Below are positions 26,717 through 34,946 of a stretch of DNA of 64,000 nt, piece after piece. Position numbers and translations under genes: made by a program. Where the stretch lies: contig CAJLEF010000004.1 in assembly GCA_905205665.1 (NCBI GenBank), forward strand, positions 39,202 through 103,201, read 5' to 3'. Numbering within the stretch: position 1 is the stretch's first letter; each line of letters begins with the position of its first letter. Source of the DNA: an uncultured Bacillota bacterium (lineage in GTDB: Bacteria > Bacillota_I > Bacilli_A > RF39 > UBA660). The notes below the pieces were generated by a model. That model saw only the letters and a program-made list of their open reading frames with translations. It made no database searches and was not told the DNA's origin.

Positions 26717-27419
26717 AAAAGGAGCTTTGCTTCTTTTTTTAGTCTTTTTTCCTTTCCAAGTTTTTGCTTTAGTAAAACCAACCAGTAGTTTTTATGTCAA
26801 TGATTATGCCAATGTACTAAGTAGTGATACCAAAAATTATATCGTTAAAATGTCTTCTGCATTAGATAGTAAAACGAAAGCCCAAATTGTCGTGGTTACG
26901 GTTAATGATTTAGAGGGCAGTGATATCGAAACTTATGCAACAGATTTATTTAGAAGTTTTGGGATTGGTGATAAAAAAGAAAATAATGGGATACTAATTT
27001 TACTTAGTAAAGAAGATAGAAAAGTAAAAATTGAAGTAGGATATGGCTTAGAAGGAGATATCCCAGATGGGAAAGCTGGACGTATTTTAGATAATTACAT
27101 GGTGAGTTATTTAAAAGAAAATAATTATGATGAAGGAATTAAAAATGGTTATAATAAAATCTTAGAAATTTTATGTACAAAATATAACGTTACTTTAGAT
27201 GGTCAAGAAACCCCCACCGAAGAAAAAGTAAATCCTTTTGAAACCGTTATTAGTCTTCTATTCTTTTTATTTCTTTTATATTTTATGATGCGTTTCCCAG
27301 GATTCTGGTGGTTTACTTCTGGCGGTCATCACTTTAGAGGGGGTAGTTCTTTTGGCAGTGGCGGTTTTTCTGGTGGCGGTGGTTCATCAGGTGGCGGCGG
27401 TGCTTCCCGTGGTTTTTAG
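26700..27419 (+). CDS. TPM-domain (YgcG-like) secreted or membrane protein
   Basis: This 239-residue protein has a signal peptide (SIKKGALLLFLVFFPFQVFA). The TPM domain (about 30-150) has VNDYANVLSSDT, KTKAQIVVVTVNDLEG and KVKIEVGYGLEGDIPDGKAG. A membrane helix follows (about 188-202), and the tail is Gly/Ser-rich, ending GGGGASRGF. I choose ATG 26700 because AAAGG lies 9 bp upstream and the leader is then a clean signal peptide; longer frames from 26643 or 26691 exist. With the overlapping lemA gene it forms the widespread LemA-TPM pair, proposed to act in membrane-protein or envelope maintenance. Confidence 0.9.
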   Translation: MLASIKKGALLLFLVFFPFQVFALVKPTSSFYVNDYANVLSSDTKNYIVKMSSALDSKTKAQIVVVTVNDLEGSDIETYATDLFRSFGIGDKKENNGILILLSKEDRKVKIEVGYGLEGDIPDGKAGRILDNYMVSYLKENNYDEGIKNGYNKILEILCTKYNVTLDGQETPTEEKVNPFETVISLLFFLFLLYFMMRFPGFWWFTSGGHHFRGGSSFGSGGFSGGGGSSGGGGASRGF

Positions 27420-27431
27420 AAAGGATAACAT

Positions 27432-28412
27432 ATGATAAATTTTACAAATGAAAATATTCAGAAAGAATTAACAAAAAAGAAAAGAAATGTTTTAATTAGT
27501 CTAGGTTGTGCGATTGTCTTTATTATTTTAATTGTTTTATTTAGTGTTTTAGAAGGAAATGAACAAGAAGTTAATTTGACTGAAAAAACATCTTCTGGGA
27601 CAAAAGCTAGTTTAGAAGTTTTTACTTCTCCCATAAATTTTGCTTATTATGAAAATGAAAATAGTGCCTTTTATATGGTTTATGCAACAAAAGATAGAGA
27701 AAGAAATTTATTAGCCATCATTAAAATGAACGAAAATGACTATGAAAGTCTTACGGATGTTTCTTTAGAAAATCCTAAGACAGTACATGGTATAACAGCC
27801 AGTGTTCCAAATGATATTAAAGATTTAGCCATGGAAACTTTAAAAGATGCGGATTTAGCCGTTACAAATTTTACAGATGGTTTTTATCCTGTTTATTTAG
27901 ATTTAACAGGCGAAAAAATATCTTTAATGGGAACAATGATGACTTTAAATGTTATCTTCTTAGTTATTGCTTTAATTTGTTTATTTTTGACAATATTTGT
28001 AAAAAGTAAATATCTTAAAAGTTTAAGAAAATATTCTAAGGAAGAAATAACAAAATTAGATGCAGAAATGAATGATAAAAATTCTTTATATTATGAAAGT
28101 GCTCATTTATATTTAACAAATAAAAATATTATTGATTTAACAAGAAGTATCAAAGTAATTCCTTATGAGGATATTGTTTGGTTTTATTCTTACGAAATTA
28201 GACAAAGAGGAATTAAAACAGCCAGAAGTATTATTTTAAAAATGCAAAATGGTAAAAGTCTTTCTGTCGCGTATTTATCTTCTATAGGCAAGAAAAATAA
28301 TCAAACTTATGAAGAAATCTTTAAAACGATTGAACAACATTGTCCAAATGCTTTAGTAGGATATAATAAAGAAAATGAAGCAAAGTTTAAAAGTCTTAAT
28401 TCAAAATCTTAA
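27432..28412 (+). CDS. Two-pass membrane protein, possibly DUF6709-like
   Basis: A 326-residue protein with a membrane helix at about 22-39 and another at about 178-200. An extracellular alpha/beta region lies between them, and a cytoplasmic C-terminal PH-like domain contains YYESAHLYLTNKNIIDL and VIPYEDIVWFYSYEIRQRG. This layout recalls DUF6709 proteins, but I cannot verify the assignment. It is the last gene of the LemA-TPM operon, 12 bp downstream. It converges with the yolD-like gene, overlapping it by 17 bp. Confidence 0.7.
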   Translation: MINFTNENIQKELTKKKRNVLISLGCAIVFIILIVLFSVLEGNEQEVNLTEKTSSGTKASLEVFTSPINFAYYENENSAFYMVYATKDRERNLLAIIKMNENDYESLTDVSLENPKTVHGITASVPNDIKDLAMETLKDADLAVTNFTDGFYPVYLDLTGEKISLMGTMMTLNVIFLVIALICLFLTIFVKSKYLKSLRKYSKEEITKLDAEMNDKNSLYYESAHLYLTNKNIIDLTRSIKVIPYEDIVWFYSYEIRQRGIKTARSIILKMQNGKSLSVAYLSSIGKKNNQTYEEIFKTIEQHCPNALVGYNKENEAKFKSLNSKS

Positions 28413-28704
28413 TGATTTGATCAAAGTATAAATAAGTCTTATCTTTAAAATAAATTTTAGGAGGAACAAGTTTTACAACGGTTCCTTTTTTTTGATAGAA
28501 ATATCCTTCGCGGTAGAAAATAAGAATGATAATTTCCCCACTATGAAAAAAGGTTAAAAGTTTGTTTTCTATTTCTGATTTTTCATCCTCACTTAAAAGA
28601 GGTTTTTCATGATAACTTCTTTTTCTATTTAATTCATTTAAGACTTCTTTTGTTTTATAAAGAGATTCAAAAGCATGCCATTTAGTATCTTCTAATCTAG
28701 ACAT
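28396..28704 (-). CDS. YolD-like family protein
   Basis: This 102-residue protein belongs to the YolD family, small SH3-like proteins nearly always encoded beside Y-family polymerases (UvrX/YqjW type) in Bacillota. It contains DTKWHAFESLY, a charged helical stretch and an SH3-like beta segment (GTVVKLVPPKIYF). It overlaps the upstream polymerase by 8 nt, so the two form an operon. Its role in translesion synthesis is not established. Confidence 0.85.
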   Translation of the reverse strand: MSRLEDTKWHAFESLYKTKEVLNELNRKRSYHEKPLLSEDEKSEIENKLLTFFHSGEIIILIFYREGYFYQKKGTVVKLVPPKIYFKDKTYLYFDQIIKILN

Positions 28705-29944
28705 GATGACCTCCTAATTTTTGATTTTGTTCTTTTTCAGTAGAGTAAGAAAGAAGACTAGTGGCATATAATAGACTATTTTTACCAAATTTTTGATGAA
28801 TAATATCTAAGGTTTTCATTAACTTTTCATCGTTTAATTTTCTTTCATAAAACAAATCTAATTGAACACCTTTTTTGCTTTCTAATTTTCCTATATGCAA
28901 ACCTATTTTTCGCACAGGCATATCCATGTCATAATATCTATCAAATAAGGCTTTAAAATTTAAAAATAAAATTTCTTCATTATCTGTTTTTTCATCCAAA
29001 AGTAAAGAATGTAAAAATTCGCCTCCTAAGACTTTTGAATAAGAACAAAAAAGAGTAATACTTTGACATTCAAGATTTTTAAGCCGTAATTTTTCGGTTA
29101 AACGCCCGAGCATTTCTTTTATGATAAGAAGACACTCTTCATTGTAATAATCTTTATACAAAACTTGGCTATGTCCAAGTGATTTTTGTGTAGGTGTTTT
29201 TATATTTTTGATAATTGTATTATCAATCCCATTGGCGTGTTCAAAAAGTAAAAGACCCATTTTACCAAAGTTCTTTTGTAATCTTTTAGGGGATGTGTGG
29301 GCTAAGTCATAGATAGAATGAATATTCATATTTAAAAGTCTTTTTTCTAAACGTTTACCAATTTGCCAAACTGAAGAAAGGTCAGTGATAGGCCATAATT
29401 TAGTTGGAATATCTTCATAAGTCCAGTAAGCAATATTACTTTTGTTTTTCTTGGCTTCGATATCCATGGCAAGTTTCGCAAGAAGCATATTAGGCCCAAT
29501 GCCACAGGTAGCTACTAGTTTGGTTTTTTCAAAAATTGTTTTTAAAATATCTTCGACTAATTGTTCTTCATCCTTTTGATAATAATCTAAATAATCAGTG
29601 ACATCTAAAAAACATTCATCAATAGAGTAAATGTGCAAATCTTCTTCACTTACATAATCAAGATAAATGTTAATAATTTCTTTTGATTTTTCAACGTATC
29701 TTTTCATTCGAGGGTTAACAACAAAGTAAGAAATATCTTTAGGAATATCATAAAGTCGCATTCGTCCCTTTAATCCTAAACTTTTAAGATAAGGTGTTAC
29801 GGCTAAGGAAATCGCTTCTTTACGTTGTTTAATACTCGCGACGACTAACGGAGTTTTAAAAGCATCGAAGCCTCTATCAACACATTCGACAAAAGCAAAA
29901 AAAGATTTTAAATCAATACATAATATTTTTCTATCAATTAACAT
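28697..29944 (-). CDS. Y-family (UmuC/UvrX-type) translesion DNA polymerase
   Basis: A 415-residue polymerase. The palm has ILCIDLKSFFAFVEC (first metal Asp) and YSIDECFLDVTDYL (second metal site), and the fingers have GLKGRMRLYD. The thumb has ATCGIGPNMLLAKLAMD and the little finger ends with QLDLFY. I start it at 29944 (MLIDRKIL), which has an AGAGGTG site; the open frame extends upstream without a ribosome site. It copies damaged DNA with low fidelity. An AAAC-ATTT-GTTT palindrome just after its -10 box is a weak candidate for SOS control. Confidence 0.92.
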   Translation of the reverse strand: MLIDRKILCIDLKSFFAFVECVDRGFDAFKTPLVVASIKQRKEAISLAVTPYLKSLGLKGRMRLYDIPKDISYFVVNPRMKRYVEKSKEIINIYLDYVSEEDLHIYSIDECFLDVTDYLDYYQKDEEQLVEDILKTIFEKTKLVATCGIGPNMLLAKLAMDIEAKKNKSNIAYWTYEDIPTKLWPITDLSSVWQIGKRLEKRLLNMNIHSIYDLAHTSPKRLQKNFGKMGLLLFEHANGIDNTIIKNIKTPTQKSLGHSQVLYKDYYNEECLLIIKEMLGRLTEKLRLKNLECQSITLFCSYSKVLGGEFLHSLLLDEKTDNEEILFLNFKALFDRYYDMDMPVRKIGLHIGKLESKKGVQLDLFYERKLNDEKLMKTLDIIHQKFGKNSLLYATSLLSYSTEKEQNQKLGGHHV

Positions 29945-29958
29945 AAAAACACCTCTTA

Positions 29959-29970
29959 AAACATTTGTTT
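29959..29970. promoter_or_regulatory. Possible LexA-like operator at the polymerase promoter
   Basis: The palindrome AAACATTTGTTT keeps the AAC-N4-GTT core of Bacillota LexA boxes but lacks the outer CG pairs. It lies over the predicted transcription start of the leftward polymerase gene. Confidence 0.35.
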
Positions 29971-29972
29971 GT

Positions 29973-30002
29973 ATTATAACAACTTGTATAAATGGATAAC
30001 AA
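29973..30002 (-). promoter_or_regulatory. Promoter of the polymerase-YolD operon
   Basis: On the minus strand: TTGTTA (30002-29997), 18-bp spacer, TATAAT (29978-29973). Confidence 0.6.
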
Positions 30003-30044
30003 TGGATATTTTTGGCAAATTCTTTTCCATTCGACAATTTTTGA

Positions 30045-30073
30045 TTGCAATGCCTTTTTCTTTTTGATAGAAT
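30045..30073 (+). promoter_or_regulatory. Promoter of the cyclophilin lipoprotein gene
   Basis: TTGCAA (30045-30050), 17-bp spacer, TAGAAT (30068-30073), 27 bp before the ATG. Confidence 0.6.
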
Positions 30074-30099
30074 GTTAAAAGTTAAAGGAAAGTGAAAAA

Positions 30100-30741
30100 A
30101 TGGAAAAGGTAAGTCGTAGTCGTATTTGTTTTGTATTATTAGTAATTGCTGCATTTGTTTTTATGACAGCAGGTTGTGAAAAGAAAGATTTAACGAAAGG
30201 AACTATTGAAGAATATTCTTATGAAGAAACTGATGAAGTTACTTCGTATGTTAAAATTGTAACTGGAAAAGATGAAGTGATTTTATTAGAACTTTATCCT
30301 GAGGTTGCTCCTCTTACAGTACAAAATTTTCAAAAATTGGTTCAAGAAAAATTTTATGATGGTCTTACTTTTCATCGGGTTATTGAAGGTTTTATGATTC
30401 AAACGGGAGATCCACTAGGAAATGGTACCGGTGGTAGTAATACCACTATCAAAGGAGAATTTTCTAAAAATGGTGTTCAAAATGATTTGAAACATGAAAA
30501 AGGAGTAGTTTCTATGGCCAGAAGTGCTGACATGGATTCGGCTTCAAGTCAATTTTTCATTTGTTCAGATACCAATGAATCGGTTTCTAGTTTAGATGGT
30601 AGTTATGCAGCTTTTGGTAAAACCATTGCTGGTTTAGATGTCGTAGAAAGAATTTCTAAAGTGCAAACAGATAGTAATGATAAACCATTAAAGACAGAAA
30701 AAATGAAAAGTGTCCGTTTTGTAAAAATAGAAAAAAATTAG
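30100..30741 (+). CDS. Cyclophilin-type peptidyl-prolyl isomerase, lipoprotein
   Basis: A 213-residue protein with a lipoprotein signal peptide ending in the lipobox MTAGC (Cys near residue 27). The cyclophilin domain has LELYPEVAPLTVQNF, FHRVIEGFMIQTGDP (with the catalytic Arg), DSASSQFFI and DGSYAAFGK. It would be lipid-anchored on the outer membrane face and catalyse proline isomerisation during folding of exported proteins. It is transcribed divergently from the polymerase operon. PrsA-like parvulins play the corresponding role in many Bacilli; here a cyclophilin may do so. Confidence 0.94.
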   Translation: MEKVSRSRICFVLLVIAAFVFMTAGCEKKDLTKGTIEEYSYEETDEVTSYVKIVTGKDEVILLELYPEVAPLTVQNFQKLVQEKFYDGLTFHRVIEGFMIQTGDPLGNGTGGSNTTIKGEFSKNGVQNDLKHEKGVVSMARSADMDSASSQFFICSDTNESVSSLDGSYAAFGKTIAGLDVVERISKVQTDSNDKPLKTEKMKSVRFVKIEKN

Positions 30742-30776
30742 GTATTAGCATTAAGGTTAATATCTTTTTTTATATT

Positions 30777-30807
30777 TTGATTTAGAGTACACTCTAGGTT
30801 ATATAAT
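30777..30807 (+). promoter_or_regulatory. MerR-type promoter with 19-bp spacer and operator
   Basis: TTGATT (30777-30782) and TATAAT (30802-30807) are separated by 19 bp, the over-long spacing typical of MerR-regulated promoters. The spacer contains the inverted repeat TAGAGT-AC-ACTCTA (30783-30796). MerR proteins bind such repeats and untwist the DNA to align the two boxes. The repeat resembles operators of the AdhR/NmlR branch as I remember them. Confidence 0.85.
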
Positions 30808-30827
30808 GAGTTAGGAAGGTGAGGAAA

Positions 30828-31205
30828 GTGACCAGTAAAGAAGTTTGTCTTAAATATAATGTATCCAATTATACTTTACATTATTATGAAAAAGAGGGTT
30901 TAATTGGACCTATTAAGAAAAATAAAAGTGATCATCGCATCTATTCGGAAATTGATTTGAAAAGATTAGAATTTATTTTATGCATGCGTAAAGCAAAGAT
31001 TTCGATTAAAACATTAAAAGAATATATTTTACTTTATGAAAAAGGAGAAAAAACGAAAGAAAAATGTTTAGAACTTTTGCAAAATGAATTAAATACTTAA
31101 GAAGCAAAAATAAAAGATATGAATGTAGCAAAGAATTATTTGACTTATAAAATAAAATTATATGAGCAAGATAAACTTGAAGAAATATTAAAGGAGAATG
31201 TATGA
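30828..31205 (+). pseudogene. MerR-family regulator with an in-frame TAA in its dimerisation helix
   Basis: A GTG start at 30828 follows GGAAGG. The winged-helix domain is intact: VCLKYNVSNYTLHYYEKEGLIGP, DHRIYSEIDLKRLEFI. At 31098-31100 a TAA ends the product at 90 residues. The frame then continues EAKIKDMNVAKNYLTYKIKLYEQDKLEE, the usual C-terminal coiled coil. It reaches a TGA (31203-31205) that overlaps the next ATG by 4 nt, as an intact operon gene would. Loss of the coiled coil should impair dimerisation. The gene carries its own operator, so it probably controlled itself and the two downstream genes. The stop could be a real mutation or a sequence error. Confidence 0.8.
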
Positions 31206-31675
31206 AAAATTTAATTGTTTATTATTCCTACACAGGAAATACTAAAAAGGTTGCAGAAGAAATAGCTAAAAAAATAAATGGCACATTATGTCCGTTAACT
31301 TTAAAAGAAGATTATACAAAGGACTATGATGCTTTGGTGAATGAAATGGAAAGTAGTAATAATGAAAATAATCAACCAGAGCTAAAAGATTTAAATGTTT
31401 CTTTAGACGAATTTGATCGTGTCTTTGTCCTTACACCTGTTTGGTGGTACACGTTAAGTTGTCCTGTTAATACTTTTTTACATCAAAATAATTTAGAAGG
31501 TAAAGAAGTGATTTTAGTAAGTACTAATGCAGGATGGCTTGGCGAAACTTTTGAAAATATGAAAAAATTAGTAAAAGGAAAAGTTCTTGGCACTATCAAT
31601 TGTGTATTTAATAATGATGTTTGGCAAAATAAAGACGAGGTAGATAGTAAACTTCAAACCTTGCATTTAATTTAA
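31202..31675 (+). CDS. Flavodoxin
   Basis: A 157-residue flavodoxin with the FMN phosphate loop YYSYTGNTKKVAEEI at the N-terminus. VFVLTPVWWYTLSCPVNTFL forms the isoalloxazine-side loop, and STNAGWLGETFENM follows. It acts as a cytosolic one-electron carrier or flavin-dependent reductase. The start is coupled to the end of the MerR frame (ATGA), placing it under the MerR promoter. AdhR/NmlR-type regulators in other Bacillota control aldehyde- or oxidant-response genes, so a stress role is plausible. Confidence 0.9.
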   Translation: MKNLIVYYSYTGNTKKVAEEIAKKINGTLCPLTLKEDYTKDYDALVNEMESSNNENNQPELKDLNVSLDEFDRVFVLTPVWWYTLSCPVNTFLHQNNLEGKEVILVSTNAGWLGETFENMKKLVKGKVLGTINCVFNNDVWQNKDEVDSKLQTLHLI

Positions 31676-31733
31676 CTTGCAAGAAATAAAAAAACATTTT
31701 ATGATTACTTATATAGTAAGGAAGATATTTATT

Positions 31734-32603
31734 ATGGAAAAAGCAAAAGTTTATTTTACAAAGGAAATTACACCAGAAAGTTTGGTACGTTTATATGATG
31801 CTTTAGGCGTTCATTTAGATGGAAATGTAGCTGTAAAACTTCATTCAGGAGAAGAAGGTAATCAAAACTATTTACGTCCTGAGTTTTTAAAACCTATTAT
31901 TGAACATGTAAATGGTACGGTTGTTGAATGTAATACTGCCTATGATGGTGCTCGTAATACTACGGAAAAACATGAGAAATTATTAGAAAATCATGGTTGG
32001 AGTAAATATTTCAAAGTTGATCTATTAGATGCGGAAGGACCAGATAAAGAATTATCTATTCCCGATGGTTTTCAAATTAAAAAAGATTATGTTGGAAAAG
32101 ACATTGATAATTATGATTCTATGCTTGTTTTATCCCATTTTAAAGGACATCCAATGGGGGGTTATGGAGGAGCTTTAAAACAACTTTCTATTGGTATTGC
32201 ATCTAGTTATGGTAAAGCTTATATCCATGGAGCAGGGGATCCTGATAAACTTTGGACAGCTCCACATGATGATTTTTTAGAAAGTATGGCGGATGCAGCT
32301 TATGCTGTTCATACAAAATTTAAAGATCATGTTGTCTATTTAAATGTTATGAAGAATATGAGTGTGGATTGTGATTGTTGTGCTGTTGCAGAAGATCCTT
32401 GTTTAAAAGATATTGGTGTTTTAATTAGTACGGATCCAATTGCTATTGATAAGGCTTGCCTTGAATTAGTCAATTCTTCTAATGATGAAGGTGTAGCCCA
32501 TTTTATGGAAAGAGTAAATTCAAGAAATGGTTTTCACACGATTGAAACGGCTGTTAAACATGGTTTTGGCACTACTGATTATGAATTAATAAATATTGAC
32601 TAA
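31734..32603 (+). CDS. DUF362 domain protein
   Basis: This 289-residue protein has VAVKLHSGEEGNQNYLRPEF near the N-terminus, HFKGHPMGGYGGALKQLSIGIAS in the middle and STDPIAIDKACLELVN toward the end, all characteristic of DUF362. A cysteine cluster, CDCCAVAEDPC (about residues 216-226), may bind an iron-sulfur centre. The separate ferredoxin domain found in longer relatives is absent. I start it at ATG 31734 (AAGGAAG site, 9 bp upstream) rather than at an upstream TTG. It follows flavodoxin in the same operon, suggesting a joint redox function. Confidence 0.85.
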   Translation: MEKAKVYFTKEITPESLVRLYDALGVHLDGNVAVKLHSGEEGNQNYLRPEFLKPIIEHVNGTVVECNTAYDGARNTTEKHEKLLENHGWSKYFKVDLLDAEGPDKELSIPDGFQIKKDYVGKDIDNYDSMLVLSHFKGHPMGGYGGALKQLSIGIASSYGKAYIHGAGDPDKLWTAPHDDFLESMADAAYAVHTKFKDHVVYLNVMKNMSVDCDCCAVAEDPCLKDIGVLISTDPIAIDKACLELVNSSNDEGVAHFMERVNSRNGFHTIETAVKHGFGTTDYELINID

Positions 32604-32607
32604 TAAT

Positions 32608-32651
32608 AAAAAATCGCTTTTTCAGATTTCATGAAATAGTGCGATTTTTTT
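32608..32651 (+). terminator. Terminator of the MerR-flavodoxin-DUF362 operon
   Basis: Nine-bp stem AAAAATCGC (32609-32617) with GCGATTTTT (32641-32649), followed by T. Confidence 0.75.
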
Positions 32652-32726
32652 GCCCACTAATACATTTTTTTAATTAGCTAGAAAATCATAAAAATATTTT
32701 GTATAATAGCGGAAATAGGAGTTGCT

Positions 32727-33905
32727 ATGAAAGAAGAAAAAATAAAAGAATATATAAACCAAATAGGTAATATTTTATATCAAGATAAAAATAAAAAAGC
32801 AGCATTTTGTCAAAATATTTTTGGCCTTTTTTATGATGAAAAATTAAGCGCCGATAAGATAAAAAGTGATATAGAAACTTACTTTTTAGGTCAAGGGTGT
32901 AAAATGCTAAATGACAATTTGAATATTGTGAAAAAAAATAAATATTTTTCTCAAACAGACTTTAAACCGGATTTGTTGCTTTCCTTAAATCTATATCAAC
33001 CACTTTCTGCAGCAGATGATTCTTTTAATAGCCTTGAAATTCCCAGTGATTTTAATGTTCAAGAATATGTTAAAAATTTTTTTGCCATTTATTTTCCGGA
33101 TAAAATGGAGGAAGTGGATGATATATTCAAAAATAAAATAGAAGTAAGAAAAGGAAAAAGAAGAAGTGTGGCAACAGCAGATAAAATTGTTTTGTATTAT
33201 CAAAATAAAGTACAAAGTGTTTTGACTTTAGCTCATGAAGTATCTCATATGCTTTTTATGGGACAAATGAAGTGCTCTTCTTTAAAGGAAGTAGAATCCA
33301 TGCTTACAGAAGAAATGTTCTTAAAATATTTGCTGAAAGAAAAAGCTCCAGTGTTAATAGGAACAGAAAGAAGAGCCTTTTCTTCTACGGATATATTGTC
33401 TTATCATCAACTTATTTATCAAGGAATTAATAATCTTTGCTTTAGAATGCAAAAAGAAATGTACTTAAAGGAATTATTAGATACCTATAAATGCTTTACG
33501 CCTTATCTTTTACAAAAATTTGCTAATTCGGTAGATTTTTTAGATGTTTTAAAAAATGGGCTTTATATAAAGAATGGTATTTTAGCTAATTATTTAAACA
33601 GCAATATAACTTACCATGAAAATTATGACGCTTTAAATGGAAAGCATTTACAAAATGAAGTGCGTTTTATTTATGCGGGTCTTGTTACGTCTATTTTCGA
33701 AAGTAAAAATTTTGAAGAACAAATTGAAATTTATAAGAATTACTTTCAAACTATGTCTTCATTAAATAGTACAAATATAGTAGATATTATGAAATATTTA
33801 GAAAATCTTTTAAAAACAAATTTAGATTTTCAAACCATTTCATCATTTTATCAAAGTGCTTTAAAAAAATCTTTTGATAATCCAAAAATGTTATTGAAGA
33901 ATTAA
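32727..33905 (+). CDS. Divergent M3-like zinc metallopeptidase candidate
   Basis: A 392-residue helical protein with a gluzincin signature, LTLAHEVSHMLFMG (HExxH at about 170-174). A downstream acidic helix, KEVESMLTEEMFLKYLLKE, could supply the third zinc ligand. The spacing and the pattern E..SMLTE match the M3 peptidase at 58642 (TEIASKVNELLLNDYLL). It is much shorter than the usual 580-600 residues of PepF enzymes and lacks recognisable flanking motifs, so it may be a specialised relative. It has no signal peptide and is monocistronic, with a terminator behind it. Confidence 0.6.
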   Translation: MKEEKIKEYINQIGNILYQDKNKKAAFCQNIFGLFYDEKLSADKIKSDIETYFLGQGCKMLNDNLNIVKKNKYFSQTDFKPDLLLSLNLYQPLSAADDSFNSLEIPSDFNVQEYVKNFFAIYFPDKMEEVDDIFKNKIEVRKGKRRSVATADKIVLYYQNKVQSVLTLAHEVSHMLFMGQMKCSSLKEVESMLTEEMFLKYLLKEKAPVLIGTERRAFSSTDILSYHQLIYQGINNLCFRMQKEMYLKELLDTYKCFTPYLLQKFANSVDFLDVLKNGLYIKNGILANYLNSNITYHENYDALNGKHLQNEVRFIYAGLVTSIFESKNFEEQIEIYKNYFQTMSSLNSTNIVDIMKYLENLLKTNLDFQTISSFYQSALKKSFDNPKMLLKN

Positions 33906-33907
33906 TC

Positions 33908-33939
33908 AAAAAGACCATATCATTTTGACATGGCTTTTT
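33908..33939. terminator. Terminator between the M3-like gene and the Rpn gene
   Basis: Arms AAAAAG-A-CCAT (33908-33918) and ATGGCTTTTT (33930-33939) pair with one bulge. The T/A-rich flanks allow it to work for both converging genes. Confidence 0.65.
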
Positions 33940-33945
33940 AATTTA

Positions 33946-34782
33946 TTATATTTCTTTTAATTTTATGATTTCTTCTTCAGATAATTCAGTAACTTTTTGA
34001 ATAATATTTAAGGAAATATTTTCAAGAAGCATATTTTTGGCAACTTCAATATTTCTTTCTTTTTTGCCAGCTTCAGTAGCTTCTTTAAGTTCAGTATTAT
34101 GGCACTTTTCTTCATCTTCTTCTTTGGTCATATAACTAAAAAATTCTGGGTCTTCATTTACTTTCTTAACTTCGTTCATAAATTTGATCACCTTTCTATC
34201 ATTTGACAATTTTGCCAAGTCTTCTTCATTTAAATCAAGCATAATTAAATACTTGAATTTCTGAATGTTTACTTCGTCTTTAGCATACCAATAATTTAAG
34301 ACTTTGTCCATATTCCATTCGACAATTTTAAAGTTACGAACAAAGTTTTTCTCACCATCATTCAAAGTATAAATCCGACATATTTTATTGTCTTTCTTAT
34401 TCATACCATAAGTAAGATTTAATTGGATGATTAAAGTATCTTCACTGTAGCTATCACCTTTTAAAGTGTATCTACTGTAAACATTACATAAGAAGGCTAA
34501 GTTTCTGGTATGAAGATAATCTTTAGGTTCTGAGTTAATCTCAATACCAATATAACCTTCACTCGTTTTTAAAAGTAAATCACAATACTTTTTACGAGTA
34601 TTAATATTACCTTGAAGAGTTTCCACATTAAGTCTTTGAATCTCATAAACTTTAAGGCTTAAAGTTAGTTCTAGTAAAGCTACTAATAAATCCTCATTTT
34701 CTTCTTTTAAAAAGACTTCTTTAAATGTTCTGTCGTAACGACAACTGTAAAATTTTTTTGTTTCTTCTAATTCTCTTATCAT
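33946..34782 (-). CDS. Rpn family recombination-promoting nuclease / putative transposase, copy A
   Basis: This 278-residue protein belongs to the PD-(D/E)xK Rpn (transposase_31/PDDEXK_2) family. It starts with CRYDRTFKEVFLKEENEDLLVALLE. The nuclease core NTRKKYCDLLLKTSEGYIGIEIN carries the catalytic Asp and Glu positions. The first 230 residues are almost identical to copy B, while the C-terminal tail (GKKERNIEVAKNMLLENISLNIIQ) differs. Rpn proteins show this pattern of conserved head and rapidly changing tail; they cut DNA, and some have been linked to phage defence. A ribosome site and a long shared upstream region suggest it is expressed. Confidence 0.88.
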   Translation of the reverse strand: MIRELEETKKFYSCRYDRTFKEVFLKEENEDLLVALLELTLSLKVYEIQRLNVETLQGNINTRKKYCDLLLKTSEGYIGIEINSEPKDYLHTRNLAFLCNVYSRYTLKGDSYSEDTLIIQLNLTYGMNKKDNKICRIYTLNDGEKNFVRNFKIVEWNMDKVLNYWYAKDEVNIQKFKYLIMLDLNEEDLAKLSNDRKVIKFMNEVKKVNEDPEFFSYMTKEEDEEKCHNTELKEATEAGKKERNIEVAKNMLLENISLNIIQKVTELSEEEIIKLKEI

Positions 34783-34893
34783 GTCTAGTGTCCTTTTCTA
34801 AGAAAGATAACTTTGCTAGCTTTAAATTATCCTTCTACTTATATATACAAGAAAAATCTTCGATTTCCTTTTTTTTATGTGTAATTTGTCAAA
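34067..34893 (-). repeat. Long direct repeat, copy A (Rpn gene body plus upstream region)
   Basis: About 827 bp is nearly identical to 35095-35921, at a constant offset of 1028 bp. I see only a handful of substitutions, clustered at the C-terminal-coding edge and at the outer upstream edge. Confidence 0.9.
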
Positions 34894-34907
34894 AAAATTT
34901 TAATAAA

Positions 34908-34934
34908 TTAAAAAATAAGCCCATTTAAGGCTTA
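34908..34934 (-). terminator. Terminator of Rpn copy B
   Basis: On the minus strand TAAGCC/GGCTTA forms a 6-bp stem (34934-34916) followed by a T-run, just past the stop codon of copy B. Confidence 0.65.
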
Positions 34935-34946
34935 ATTTTTGTGAGT

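Noticed and set aside
28945..30154. Longer Y-family polymerase starting at 30154
   Set aside because: The extra 70 residues have no homology to the family, cross the divergent promoter region and lack a ribosome site. ATG 29944 has AGAGGTG and begins at the conserved palm.
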